64,000 nt of DNA from DASSWG01 sp041689995 (GTDB taxonomy: Bacteria; Bacteroidota; Bacteroidia; Flavobacteriales; Flavobacteriaceae). Both the position numbers and the translations under genes were made by a program. The first letter of the stretch is position 1. Every line of letters starts with the position of its first letter. Of this stretch, positions 1 to 8,066 are shown piece by piece. The notes under the pieces are model-generated. The model worked only from the letters and a program-made list of their open reading frames with translations. It was not told the DNA's origin and did not search any database. Location: NCBI GenBank assembly GCA_041689995.1, contig JBDNFD010000077.1:1-64000 (forward strand), in the 5' to 3' direction.

Positions 1-422
1 AACCAATAACGAATAACCAGTAACCCAATAACCCAATAAATGTTTAATGAATAATGTCTAAGAACCAATAACGAATAACCAATAAATGTATAATGTTTAA
101 TGAATAATGTTTAATGTCTAAGAACCAATAACGAATAACCAATAAATGTATAATGTATAATGAATAATGTTTAATGGATAATCTCTAAGAACCAATAACG
201 AATAAATGTATAATGTTTAATGTATAATGTCTAAGAACCAATAACGAATAACCAATAAATGTATAATGTTTAATGAATAATGTCTAAGAACCAATAACGA
301 ATAACCAGTAACCCAATAACCCAATAAATGTATAATGTATAATGTCTAAGAACCAATAACGAATAACGAATAATCCAATAACTGAATAACCCAATAACCC
401 AATAACCAAGTAACCAAATAAA
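1..422. repeat. Tandem repeat island built of 7-8 bp words
   Basis: Seven imperfect higher-order units begin at about 1, 63, 123, 190, 236, 289 and 351, each starting with AACCAATAACGAATAA and most ending in ATGTCTAAG. Inside each unit are 7-8 bp words of the type AACCAAT, AACGAAT, AATGTAT, AATGTTT and AATGAAT. On the opposite strand the words read like the CATTATT/CATTATA words of the island near 3.4 kb, so the two islands seem to be one repeat family in opposite orientation. There is no gene here. The array ends at the stop codon of the ABC-F gene. Confidence 0.85.
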
Positions 423-2267
423 TCAATTCGAGAGTTCGAACCAACGTTCGGTATTCTTTTCTATTTTTTCTTCAACCGCTTTTAATTCCAAGGAAGTTTT
501 ATCAATTTTTTCACCCGATAATTCCGTTAGGAAAAGATTCTGTAGCCGTATTTTTTCTTTTTCAAGATCGGCGATTTCCCGTTCCAGTTTTTTGAATTCC
601 TTTTGCTCGTTATAACTTAATTTGGTGGTTACTTCAGTTTTCTGCTTTTCTTTTTTACTCGGGATTTCCTCCTTTGTGGTTTCGGAAGGCTCAGAGAGCA
701 AATATTCCCGATAATCAGAATAATTCCCTGGAAAATCTTGGATTTCACCATTCTTGAACACAAATAGATGGTCTGCAATTTTGTCCATAAAATATCGATC
801 ATGCGAAACGACCAACAAACAGCCCGGAAAATCGAGCAGGAAATTCTCCAATACATTCAAGGTCACAATATCCAGGTCGTTCGTGGGTTCGTCCAAGATC
901 AGAAAGTTGGGATTTTGTATAAGAATAGCGCATAAATACAAGCGTTTTCGTTCTCCACCGCTGAGTTTTTCCACAAAATCATATTGCTTTTTCCGGTCGA
1001 ACAGAAAGCGTTCCAACAATTGTTGTGCGGAAATTTGTCTGCCTTTTTTCAACGGAATATATTCCCCAAATTCACGGATGACTTCAATGACTTTTTGTCC
1101 TTCTTTGATGATGATGCCACGCTGAGTGTAATATCCAAACTTGATGGTTTCCCCAAGAACCAATTTCCCGGAATCGGTTTGTACACTGCCGGTAAGAATA
1201 TTCAGAAAAGTGGATTTCCCGGTTCCATTTTTTCCGATGATGCCCAAACGTTCACCACGCTGAAAATTGTAATCGAAATTTTGGAACAAGGTTTTTCCTT
1301 CATAACTTTTTGAAATATTGTGCATTTCCACCACTTTGGTCCCCATGCGTTCCATGTTGATTTCCAATTGCACTTCGTGATCATTTCGACGTTTGTGCGC
1401 TCGTTCTTTAATATCTGAAAAGGATTCTATCCGTGATTTGGATTTGGTTGTTCTGGCCTTGGGTTGTCGCCGCATCCAATCAAGTTCTTTTTTATAAAGC
1501 TGTTTTGCTTTCTCGGTGTTGGTTTGTTCCGTGGCGATGCGGTGTTCCTTTTTATCGAGGTAATAACTGTAATTTCCCTTGTAACTGTATAAGATTCCAG
1601 CCTCCAATTCCAGAATTTCATTGCAAACACGCTCCAAAAAATACCGATCATGCGTCACCATAAAAAGCGTGAAATTTTGTTTTTTGAAATAATCTTCCAG
1701 CCATTCAATCATTTCTAAATCCAAGTGGTTGGTAGGCTCATCGAGGATCAATAAATCGGGGGAATTTAGAAGAATACTCGCTAAAGCCAAACGCTTTTTT
1801 TGTCCGCCTGAAAGGAATTTCACTTGCTTGTGGAGGTCGTCCAACCGAAGTTTTGAAAGGATTTGCTTGTATTGCGTTTCGAAATCCCACGCTTGTTTGG
1901 CCTCCATCTGTTCAAAAGCTTTTTGATAAGCTTCGGAATCATCGGGATTTAAAAGTGCTTTTTCATATTGTTCAATTATATGAAGGATTTCATTATCGGA
2001 TGCAAAAATGGTTTCTTCTACTGTTAAATTCGGATCTAAATCCGGTTCCTGTGATAGAAACGCTGTTTTAATCCCTTTTCGGAAATTCACTTGTCCTTCA
2101 TCTGGCGTATCTTTTCCAGAGATAATATTTAAAATTGAAGTTTTTCCGGTTCCATTCTTGGCGACTAAACCAATTTTTTGGCCTTCGTTGATCCCAAAAG
2201 AAAGTTGGGAAAACAACTCCAATTCCCCGTACGACTTCGCAATGTTTTCTATAGAAACGTAATTCAC
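423..2267 (-). CDS. ABC-F family ATPase (ribosome-associated, Uup/EttA type)
   Basis: A soluble protein with two ATP-binding cassettes and no membrane segment, the layout of ABC-F translation factors that act on the ribosomal E site. From a GTG start at 2267 it has 614 residues. The first cassette has Walker A near 38-43, signature LSGGQ near 152 and LILDEPTNHLD near 173-183. The second has Walker A near 347-352, LSGGE near 435 and LILDEPTNDLD near 456-466. A charged linker lies near 245-305 and a coiled-coil tail near 550-612. The frame stays open to an ATG at 2414, but the family begins with the NYVSIENI strand, so the GTG is preferred. Which subfamily it belongs to is not certain. Confidence 0.9.
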   Translation of the reverse strand: MNYVSIENIAKSYGELELFSQLSFGINEGQKIGLVAKNGTGKTSILNIISGKDTPDEGQVNFRKGIKTAFLSQEPDLDPNLTVEETIFASDNEILHIIEQYEKALLNPDDSEAYQKAFEQMEAKQAWDFETQYKQILSKLRLDDLHKQVKFLSGGQKKRLALASILLNSPDLLILDEPTNHLDLEMIEWLEDYFKKQNFTLFMVTHDRYFLERVCNEILELEAGILYSYKGNYSYYLDKKEHRIATEQTNTEKAKQLYKKELDWMRRQPKARTTKSKSRIESFSDIKERAHKRRNDHEVQLEINMERMGTKVVEMHNISKSYEGKTLFQNFDYNFQRGERLGIIGKNGTGKSTFLNILTGSVQTDSGKLVLGETIKFGYYTQRGIIIKEGQKVIEVIREFGEYIPLKKGRQISAQQLLERFLFDRKKQYDFVEKLSGGERKRLYLCAILIQNPNFLILDEPTNDLDIVTLNVLENFLLDFPGCLLVVSHDRYFMDKIADHLFVFKNGEIQDFPGNYSDYREYLLSEPSETTKEEIPSKKEKQKTEVTTKLSYNEQKEFKKLEREIADLEKEKIRLQNLFLTELSGEKIDKTSLELKAVEEKIEKNTERWFELSN

Positions 2268-2413
2268 CTTTTTTCTGCGAAAATACAATTTTTTAGTGGA
2301 GTGATCGAATAATTCGGGAAGTGGCAATGTGGTTAAAGCGTGAAAGAGTGACGAGATGAAAATCGGATCTTTTCTTGGAAATTGTTCAACTCTCAAATAT
2401 AGAAACTCGTACA

Positions 2414-2450
2414 TTCACAAATTCACTGATTCACAAATTCACTGATTCAG
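2414..2450. repeat. Short 16-bp tandem repeat
   Basis: TTCACAAATTCACTGA occurs twice in direct succession (2414-2429, 2430-2445), followed by a partial third copy TTCAG. It lies between the HMG-CoA-lyase-like gene and the ABC-F gene. It resembles the short-word expansions elsewhere in the first 4 kb. No function can be assigned. Confidence 0.8.
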
Positions 2451-2466
2451 AAGATCACAAATCCCA

Positions 2467-3330
2467 TCAATAATACATTCCGAAAACTTTGGAAGCCTCA
2501 TTATAAGCCGACTCAAAGCTTGTCATCCGAATATTTGTGTCCATTTTTTTTGTGGCGAAATAGGAAAGCAATTTTTCGGTTGGCATATTTCCAGTGAGCT
2601 CATCTTTGGCCATTGGGCAACCGCCGAATCCTTGAATTGCGCCATCAAAACGCTTGCAACCAGATTGAAAGGCAGCATCGACTTTTTCGTGCCACGAAGT
2701 CATGGTTGTATGAAGATGCGCGCCAAATTCAATGTTGGGATATTTCGGAATGAGATGTGAAAACAAATAGGTGATATTTTCGGGCGTGGAGGTTCCCACG
2801 GTATCTGATAAAGAAAGAATAGTCACGCCCATCGCAGCCAATTTTTCGGTCCATTCGCCAACAATTTCCACATTCCACGGATCGCCATACGGATTGCCAA
2901 ATCCCATGGAAAGATAAGCCACGACTTGTTTCCCTTTTTTATCGGCGATATTCAAGATTTCCTGCAAAATTGCAACAGATTCAGCAATTGTTTTGTGGGT
3001 ATTTCGCATCTGAAAATTTTCTGAAATTGAAAATGGATAACCCAAATAATCAATTTCTGCAAATTTCACAGCTTCTTCTGCACCCCGCTTGTTTGCCACA
3101 ATTGCCAAAAATTTGCTTTCGGTAGATGAAAAATCAAGTTTTGAAAGCACTTCCGCCGTGTCTGCCATTTGTGGAATGGCTTTTGGCGACACGAAACTTC
3201 CGACATCGATGGTATCAAAACCACACCGCAAAATGGATTGAATGTAGGCCACTTTGGTTTCGGTGGGAATAAAATCGTGAATACCTTGCATCGCATCACG
3301 TGGACATTCGATAAGCTTGATTTTTTGCAT
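2467..3330 (-). CDS. Hydroxymethylglutaryl-CoA lyase family protein
   Basis: A 287-residue TIM-barrel protein of the HMGL-like family, which cleaves HMG-CoA to acetoacetate and acetyl-CoA in leucine breakdown. Seen directly: ECPRD at 8-12 with the catalytic Arg-Asp pair, metal ligands in HLH at 205-207, and the GFGGCP loop at 235-239 with the active-site Cys238. The length fits bacterial HMG-CoA lyases. A TAnnTTTG-type promoter element sits only a few bases before the ATG. It is monocistronic, or loosely linked to the downstream ABC-F gene (199 bp gap). Related homocitrate or isopropylmalate synthases are longer, so a lyase is the best call. Confidence 0.9.
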   Translation of the reverse strand: MQKIKLIECPRDAMQGIHDFIPTETKVAYIQSILRCGFDTIDVGSFVSPKAIPQMADTAEVLSKLDFSSTESKFLAIVANKRGAEEAVKFAEIDYLGYPFSISENFQMRNTHKTIAESVAILQEILNIADKKGKQVVAYLSMGFGNPYGDPWNVEIVGEWTEKLAAMGVTILSLSDTVGTSTPENITYLFSHLIPKYPNIEFGAHLHTTMTSWHEKVDAAFQSGCKRFDGAIQGFGGCPMAKDELTGNMPTEKLLSYFATKKMDTNIRMTSFESAYNEASKVFGMYY

Positions 3331-3335
3331 AGCCC

Positions 3336-3343
3336 CAAAGGTA
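3336..3343 (-). promoter_or_regulatory. Bacteroidota -7 element (TACCTTTG) of the HMGL gene
   Basis: Minus-strand TACCTTTG matches the Bacteroidota TAnnTTTG element exactly. It lies 6 bp before the start codon, which implies a very short or absent 5' leader. No clear TTG is seen at -33; that place is taken by the first CCCGAG palindrome. Confidence 0.5.
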
Positions 3344-3360
3344 GTAATTTTAGTTTTCAG

Positions 3361-3835
3361 TCCCGAGCACTCGGGATCAGTGATCAGTGATCAGTGATCA
3401 GTGATCAGTCCCGAGCACTCGGGATCAGTATTCATTATTCAGTCCCGAGCACTCGGGATCATTATTCATTATTCATTATACAATATCCATTATTCAATAT
3501 CCATTATTCATTATACAATATTCATTATTCATTATTCAATATTCAATATTCATTATACAATATTCAATATCCATTATTCAATATCCATTATTCAATATCC
3601 ATTATTCATTATACAATATTCATTATTCATTATACAATATTCAATATTCATTATACAATATCCATTATTCATTATACAATATCCATTATTCAATATTCAA
3701 TATCCATTATTCAATATCCATTATTCATTATTCAATATTCAATATTCATTATTCAATATTCAATATTCATTATTCAATATTCAATATCCATTATTCATTA
3801 TCCATTATTCAATATTCAGTCCCGAGCACTCGGGA
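3361..3835. repeat. Heptamer tandem-repeat island framed by palindromes
   Basis: The 16-bp element TCCCGAGCACTCGGGA, a 7-bp stem around CA, occurs four times (3361-3376, 3409-3424, 3443-3458, 3820-3835). Between the first two are five copies of GATCAGT (3375-3409). Between the last two lies a long run of 7-bp words CATTATT, CATTATA, CAATATT and CAATATC. Because these words contain no stop codon in any register, plus-strand frames stay open and give spurious long ORFs. The last palindrome directly abuts the pyrD stop codon at 3836. Confidence 0.9.
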
Positions 3836-4903
3836 TCAGTGTTTGGTTAATTGCTCTTCCCTCTTCGCTACTTCCCTCTTCGCTATTTCCCTCATCGCTA
3901 TTTTCTCATTAATAGCTTTGATCAATCCCGGTCCTTCGTAAATAAAACCCGTGTAAAGTTGAATTAAACTGGCTCCCGCGTTCAATTTTTCCATTGCATC
4001 TTCTGCCGAATGAATTCCGCCAACGCCGATAATTGGAAAAGCCTTGTTACTTTTTTCGGATAAAAAACGAATTATTTCTGTGGAACGCTCTTTTAAAGGT
4101 TTTCCGCTGAGGCCACCAGTTTCTTTTTTATTTCCAGATTTTAATCCGTCCCGGGAAACTGTCGTATTGGTCGCGATTACGCCCGCGATTTTTATCTCAG
4201 CAATAATTTCAATAATGTCCAATAATTGTAAATCGGACAAATCTGGGGCGATTTTCAATAAAATTGGTTTTGGAATATTTTGTTCGTGGTTCTTTTCTTG
4301 AAGCCGACGCAACAATTCCATTAAAGGTGCCTTTTCTTGCAATTGCCGCAAATTTGGCGTGTTTGGCGAACTTACATTTACGATAAAATAATCCACATAC
4401 GGAAAAAGCGCATTAAAACAATACAGATAATCGGCCGCTGCTTGATCGTTTGGAGTGGTTTTGTTTTTGCCAATATTTCCACCAATCAGCACATTTTTGT
4501 TTTTTTTCAACCGCCTCACAGCCGCTTCGACTCCTTCATTGTTGAAGCCCATTCTGTTTATCAAAGCTTGATCTTCCTTCAACCGGAAAAGTCGTTTTTT
4601 TTCATTTCCGGATTGTGGTTTTGGGGTGATTGTTCCTATTTCAATAAAACCAAATCCGAGTTGGGATAATTCTTTGTACAATTTTGCATCCTTATCAAAA
4701 CCGGCTGCCAAACCAACAGGATTTTTAAATTTCAATCCGAAAACTTCGCGTTCCAATAAAGGATGATCAATCTGAAAATTTGTTTTAAAAAATAAAGATG
4801 CTCCCGGAATTTTGAAGATGTTCCGAAGAAAGTTGAAGGTAAAATGATGTATTTTTTCCGGGTCGAAAAGAAAAAGAAATTTCCGGATCAGGTTTTTGTA
4901 CAT
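3836..4903 (-). CDS. Dihydroorotate dehydrogenase (quinone), class 2
   Basis: Oxidises dihydroorotate to orotate with quinone as acceptor, on the membrane, in pyrimidine synthesis. It has 355 residues from the ATG at 4903; an ATG ten codons upstream is less likely. An N-terminal amphipathic region (FLFLFDPEKIHHFTF), typical of class 2 enzymes, precedes the barrel. Seen: NPVGLAAGFDKD, the EIGTITPKPQ FMN loop, and VNVSSPNTPNLR with the class 2 catalytic Ser. After the usual end of the domain (about KAINEKI) there is a charged repetitive tail (REIAKREVAKREE) encoded by a short DNA repeat that leads into the repeat island. The tail looks like a later extension. Confidence 0.95.
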   Translation of the reverse strand: MYKNLIRKFLFLFDPEKIHHFTFNFLRNIFKIPGASLFFKTNFQIDHPLLEREVFGLKFKNPVGLAAGFDKDAKLYKELSQLGFGFIEIGTITPKPQSGNEKKRLFRLKEDQALINRMGFNNEGVEAAVRRLKKNKNVLIGGNIGKNKTTPNDQAAADYLYCFNALFPYVDYFIVNVSSPNTPNLRQLQEKAPLMELLRRLQEKNHEQNIPKPILLKIAPDLSDLQLLDIIEIIAEIKIAGVIATNTTVSRDGLKSGNKKETGGLSGKPLKERSTEIIRFLSEKSNKAFPIIGVGGIHSAEDAMEKLNAGASLIQLYTGFIYEGPGLIKAINEKIAMREIAKREVAKREEQLTKH

Positions 4904-5025
4904 CGGGTTAGAATTTGGGTAAAAATAGGCCAAAAATCCCTATTTTTTCAACAACTGGTAAAACACTTGTTCTAAAATAATGAATCAGCGAACCATTGAA
5001 GTAATACCAAATTAGAAGTTAAAAA

Positions 5026-5058
5026 AACCCTTTCAGCATTTAAAGTGCCGAAAGGGTT
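5026..5058 (-). terminator. Intrinsic terminator after the zinc-ribbon-like gene
   Basis: AACCCTTTC (5026-5034) pairs with GAAAGGGTT (5050-5058), with an inner GCA/TGC pairing. On the minus strand the hairpin is followed by a run of T. It lies just downstream of the 5083-5862 gene. Confidence 0.8.
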
Positions 5059-5082
5059 GAGTTAAAAAGGTTAAGACAAAAC

Positions 5083-5862
5083 TTATATTTTTGCGAACAG
5101 TGCATGTATTTTTTCGCGTTCTTCGTTTGCCAGTTCTTCATCCACCAAAATTCGGCCACTGTGCTCGTCGGTGATAATTTTTCTTCTTGCGCCAATTTCG
5201 ACTTGAACTTGTGGTGGAATGGTGAAGAAAGATCCTCCAGAAGCTCCACGTTCAATGGGCACGACGGCCAAGCCGTTTTTTACGTTGGTGCGAATGCGCG
5301 TATATGCTTTGACCAAGCGTTCCTCGATTTGTTTTTTAAATTCTTCCGATTTTTTGATCAAGGCTTTTTCTTCCGCTTCAGTTTCTTTTAAAATAGCATC
5401 TAACTCACTTTTTTTGTGGCCCAAATGTTTTTCGCGTTGATCCAAGCGTTCTTGTGTTTGAGCGATGACTTCATTTTTTTGTTCCACCTGCACATAGAAT
5501 TCCTTGATGTTTTTTTCGGCAAGTTCTATTTCCAATTCCTGAAACTCGACTTCTTTGGACAGAGCATTGAATTCCCGATTGTTGCGTACATTTTTTTGCT
5601 GTTCTGCATATTTTTTGATGGACACTCTGGAATCTTCCATGGCCAATTTTTTGTCTTTTATTTCGGAGTCGATCGTCTCCAAATCGGCTTGCATTTTGTT
5701 TATCCGCAATTTCAATCCCGCCACTTCATCTTCCAGATCTTCTACTTCAAGCGGCAGTTCGCCCCGAACATTCCTGATTTCGTCAACTCGTGAATCAATC
5801 AGTTGCAGATCGAACAACGCCCTTAGTTTTTCCTCGACGCTAACCTCTTTTTTGTTTGCCAT
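5083..5862 (-). CDS. Coiled-coil protein of the C4-type zinc-ribbon (DUF164-like) family, cysteines lost
   Basis: A 259-residue protein, mostly long coiled coil (about residues 10-190), followed by the C-terminal ribbon region of this family (IPPQVQVEIGARRKIITDEHSGRILVDEEL). In many family members that region carries two CxxC pairs that bind zinc. Here the whole protein contains no cysteine, so it should not bind zinc in that way. It begins 3 bp after the stop of the Nif3-like gene, a pairing common in Bacteroidota. Its molecular role is not known. An intrinsic terminator follows. Confidence 0.85.
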   Translation of the reverse strand: MANKKEVSVEEKLRALFDLQLIDSRVDEIRNVRGELPLEVEDLEDEVAGLKLRINKMQADLETIDSEIKDKKLAMEDSRVSIKKYAEQQKNVRNNREFNALSKEVEFQELEIELAEKNIKEFYVQVEQKNEVIAQTQERLDQREKHLGHKKSELDAILKETEAEEKALIKKSEEFKKQIEERLVKAYTRIRTNVKNGLAVVPIERGASGGSFFTIPPQVQVEIGARRKIITDEHSGRILVDEELANEEREKIHALFAKI

Positions 5863-5865
5863 AGT

Positions 5866-6981
5866 TCAAAAATATTGAATGGGATTTGTGTTTATTTCCG
5901 ATAAAATCACCTTGTTTTTCGGCAAGGCAGGCGCAAAATTACGGATTTTTTTTGTAAGAAAGGAATGTATCCCATTTTTTGTCCACTGCTCACTTTCATA
6001 ATGTCCGATGTCTGCCAAAACGATGTTTTTTTCGGCCTTAAAAAAGTCGTGATATTTTAGATCGGCGGTGACAAAGGCATCTGCATTTGCTCGCTTTGCA
6101 GCCTCAATGGCAAAAGCACCACTTCCGCCCAAGACGGCAATTTTTTGAACTTTTTTGCCCAAAAATTCGGAATGTCGCACTACTTCGGTTTGGAATTTTT
6201 CTTTTAGAATTTGAAGAAAAGCGGACTCGGAAATTGGTTTTGGCAAGTTCCCGATCATTCCCATTCCCAAGTGTTGATTTTCGTTTTGTAATGAAGTGAT
6301 TTCATAAGCCACTTCGTCATACGGATGATTTTTGAAAAGTGCCGATAAAATTTTATGCTCTAAATGTTTGGGGAAAGTAATGTTTAATTGTGTTTCATTT
6401 TCAAAATGAATTTTTCCGCGTTCGCCGATCACCGGATTGGAATTTTTTTCTCCTTGAAATGTTCCGGTTCCTTCTAAATTGAAACTGCAATGACTATAAT
6501 TTCCAATATTTCCCGCGCCGGCCTCAAAAAGTTTTTCACGTAAACCAGATGCTTCATTGTTAGGAACATAGGTTGTCATTTTCAAGATATTGTCCCGCTT
6601 TGGAATCAGTATTTTCCGGTCGGAAAGATTCATGCGCTCGGAAATCATGGCGTTCACCCCATAAAATGAATTGTCCAACGCTGTGTGCATGGAATAAATG
6701 GCGATGTCATTTTTTATTGCTTTTATCACCACTCTTTCCACATAGGTTTTTCCGGTAATTTTTTTTAAACCCGAAAAAACAATGGGATGGAAACTCACAA
6801 TTAGGTTGCATCTTTTAGTAATTGCTTCGTCTATAATTGACTCGATGCAATCTAAGGTCACTAAAATTCCGGTGATTTCGGTTTCTTTTTTTCCTACCAA
6901 CAAGCCGACATTATCAAAATCTTCGGCGTATTCCAATGGGGCCCACTTTTCCAATTGGGCGATTATATCTTGAACGATCAT
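5866..6981 (-). CDS. Nif3-like dinuclear metal center protein
   Basis: A 371-residue member of the Nif3/YqfO/YbgI family, toroidal hexamers with a two-metal site. Their function is not settled, with links to GTP cyclohydrolase-type folds. N-terminal FDNVGLLVG and VSFHPIVFSGLKKI, and C-terminal HYESEQW, carry the metal ligands. The middle insertion (about 130-240, NIGNYSHCSFNLEGTGTF) is the PII-like domain found in longer family members. It is the first gene of a two-gene unit with the zinc-ribbon-like gene and is divergent from lpxK. Confidence 0.92.
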   Translation of the reverse strand: MIVQDIIAQLEKWAPLEYAEDFDNVGLLVGKKETEITGILVTLDCIESIIDEAITKRCNLIVSFHPIVFSGLKKITGKTYVERVVIKAIKNDIAIYSMHTALDNSFYGVNAMISERMNLSDRKILIPKRDNILKMTTYVPNNEASGLREKLFEAGAGNIGNYSHCSFNLEGTGTFQGEKNSNPVIGERGKIHFENETQLNITFPKHLEHKILSALFKNHPYDEVAYEITSLQNENQHLGMGMIGNLPKPISESAFLQILKEKFQTEVVRHSEFLGKKVQKIAVLGGSGAFAIEAAKRANADAFVTADLKYHDFFKAEKNIVLADIGHYESEQWTKNGIHSFLTKKIRNFAPALPKNKVILSEINTNPIQYF

Positions 6982-7049
6982 GTTTTTTTTCTTTTTGACT
7001 TTATTTTCTTTGGGATGGAAGGGTAAATATAAAAATTATACCTTCGTGG

Positions 7050-8066
7050 ATGAAATTATTGACGAAAATGCTGGCCCCACTTGCTTTAATTTACAAAGGA
7101 ATACTTTTTTTAAGGAATAAATTGTACGATAAAAACCTAATTTCTTCCAAATCATATCCTTTTCCTGTAATTTGTGTCGGAAACTTGCGTGTTGGCGGAA
7201 CCGGAAAGTCGCCAATGATTGAATATTTACTTCGGTTAATTGGTGAAAATGCTCCTGTTGCGGTTTTGAGCCGAGGTTATAAACGAAGTTCAAAAGGTTT
7301 TTTTTTGTTGAAAGGCACAGAAACCGCGAAACAAGTAGGGGACGAGCCGCTACAATTTAAAAGAAAATTTCCGGGTGCGAGCATTGCGGTGGATGAAAAA
7401 AGACAACACGGAATTGAAGAGCTTCGAAAAAGTGGAAATCCGCCGGAAATCATTTTATTGGACGACGCATTTCAACATCGAAAAGTGAGAGCTGGGCTTT
7501 CGATTTTATTGACTTCATACGGTGATCTTTATACTGATGATCATGCACTTCCGGCAGGAAATTTACGTGAACCACAAAGCGGGGCGAAACGGGCCAATAT
7601 TATTGTTGTAACCAAATGTCCGGCGGATTTAAGCGCGAAGGAACAAGAGAAGATAAAGAAGAAATTAGATCCCAAAAAAAATCAATCGCTCTATTTTTCC
7701 AGTATAGAATATAGCGGGAAAATCACCAATGAAACTTCCACAAAACCGTTGGAAGAAATAGATGGTTTTACTTTGGTAACTGGAATTGCCGATCCGCGTC
7801 CGTTGGTTGATTTCCTGGGAAAAAAGAAACGTTTTAACCACAAGAAATTTCCGGATCATCATAACTTCACCGATTCTGAGCTGGAAATGCTTCGGAAACA
7901 AAAAATAATCGTGACCACGGAAAAGGATTATGTGCGTTTGAAAGATGAGTTGGAAAAAGATCAATTATATTATCTTCCCATTCAAATGAAATTACTGGAT
8001 AAAGCAGAAAATTTCAAGAAAGAAATTCATGATTTTATCGACATTCATACAGTCATTGAAGCCTGA
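7050..8066 (+). CDS. Tetraacyldisaccharide 4'-kinase
   Basis: Phosphorylates the 4' position of the lipid A disaccharide precursor (Raetz pathway) at the inner membrane. It has 338 residues. An N-terminal membrane-associating segment (MLAPLALIYKGILFLRNKL) is followed by the Walker A loop VGGTGKSP near 47-54, ILLDDAFQHRKV near 135-146 and a C-terminal TTEKDYVRL block, all typical of LpxK. It supports a Gram-negative lipid A-bearing host. Its last 22 bp overlap the end of the convergent histidine kinase gene. Confidence 0.95.
   Translation: MKLLTKMLAPLALIYKGILFLRNKLYDKNLISSKSYPFPVICVGNLRVGGTGKSPMIEYLLRLIGENAPVAVLSRGYKRSSKGFFLLKGTETAKQVGDEPLQFKRKFPGASIAVDEKRQHGIEELRKSGNPPEIILLDDAFQHRKVRAGLSILLTSYGDLYTDDHALPAGNLREPQSGAKRANIIVVTKCPADLSAKEQEKIKKKLDPKKNQSLYFSSIEYSGKITNETSTKPLEEIDGFTLVTGIADPRPLVDFLGKKKRFNHKKFPDHHNFTDSELEMLRKQKIIVTTEKDYVRLKDELEKDQLYYLPIQMKLLDKAENFKKEIHDFIDIHTVIEA

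Noticed and set aside
1..422. CRISPR-like array
   Set aside because: Units are continuous degenerate short words with no unique spacers, and no cas genes are present.
423..2414. ABC-F start at the ATG at 2414
   Set aside because: The added 49 residues do not fit the family start, while GTG at 2267 opens exactly at the conserved NYVSIENI strand.
3394..3912. Long plus-strand ORFs (149 and 172 codons) over the repeat island
   Set aside because: They arise because the 7-bp words contain no stop codon in any register. The translations are repetitive (HYSIFNI-type) and overlap pyrD antisense.
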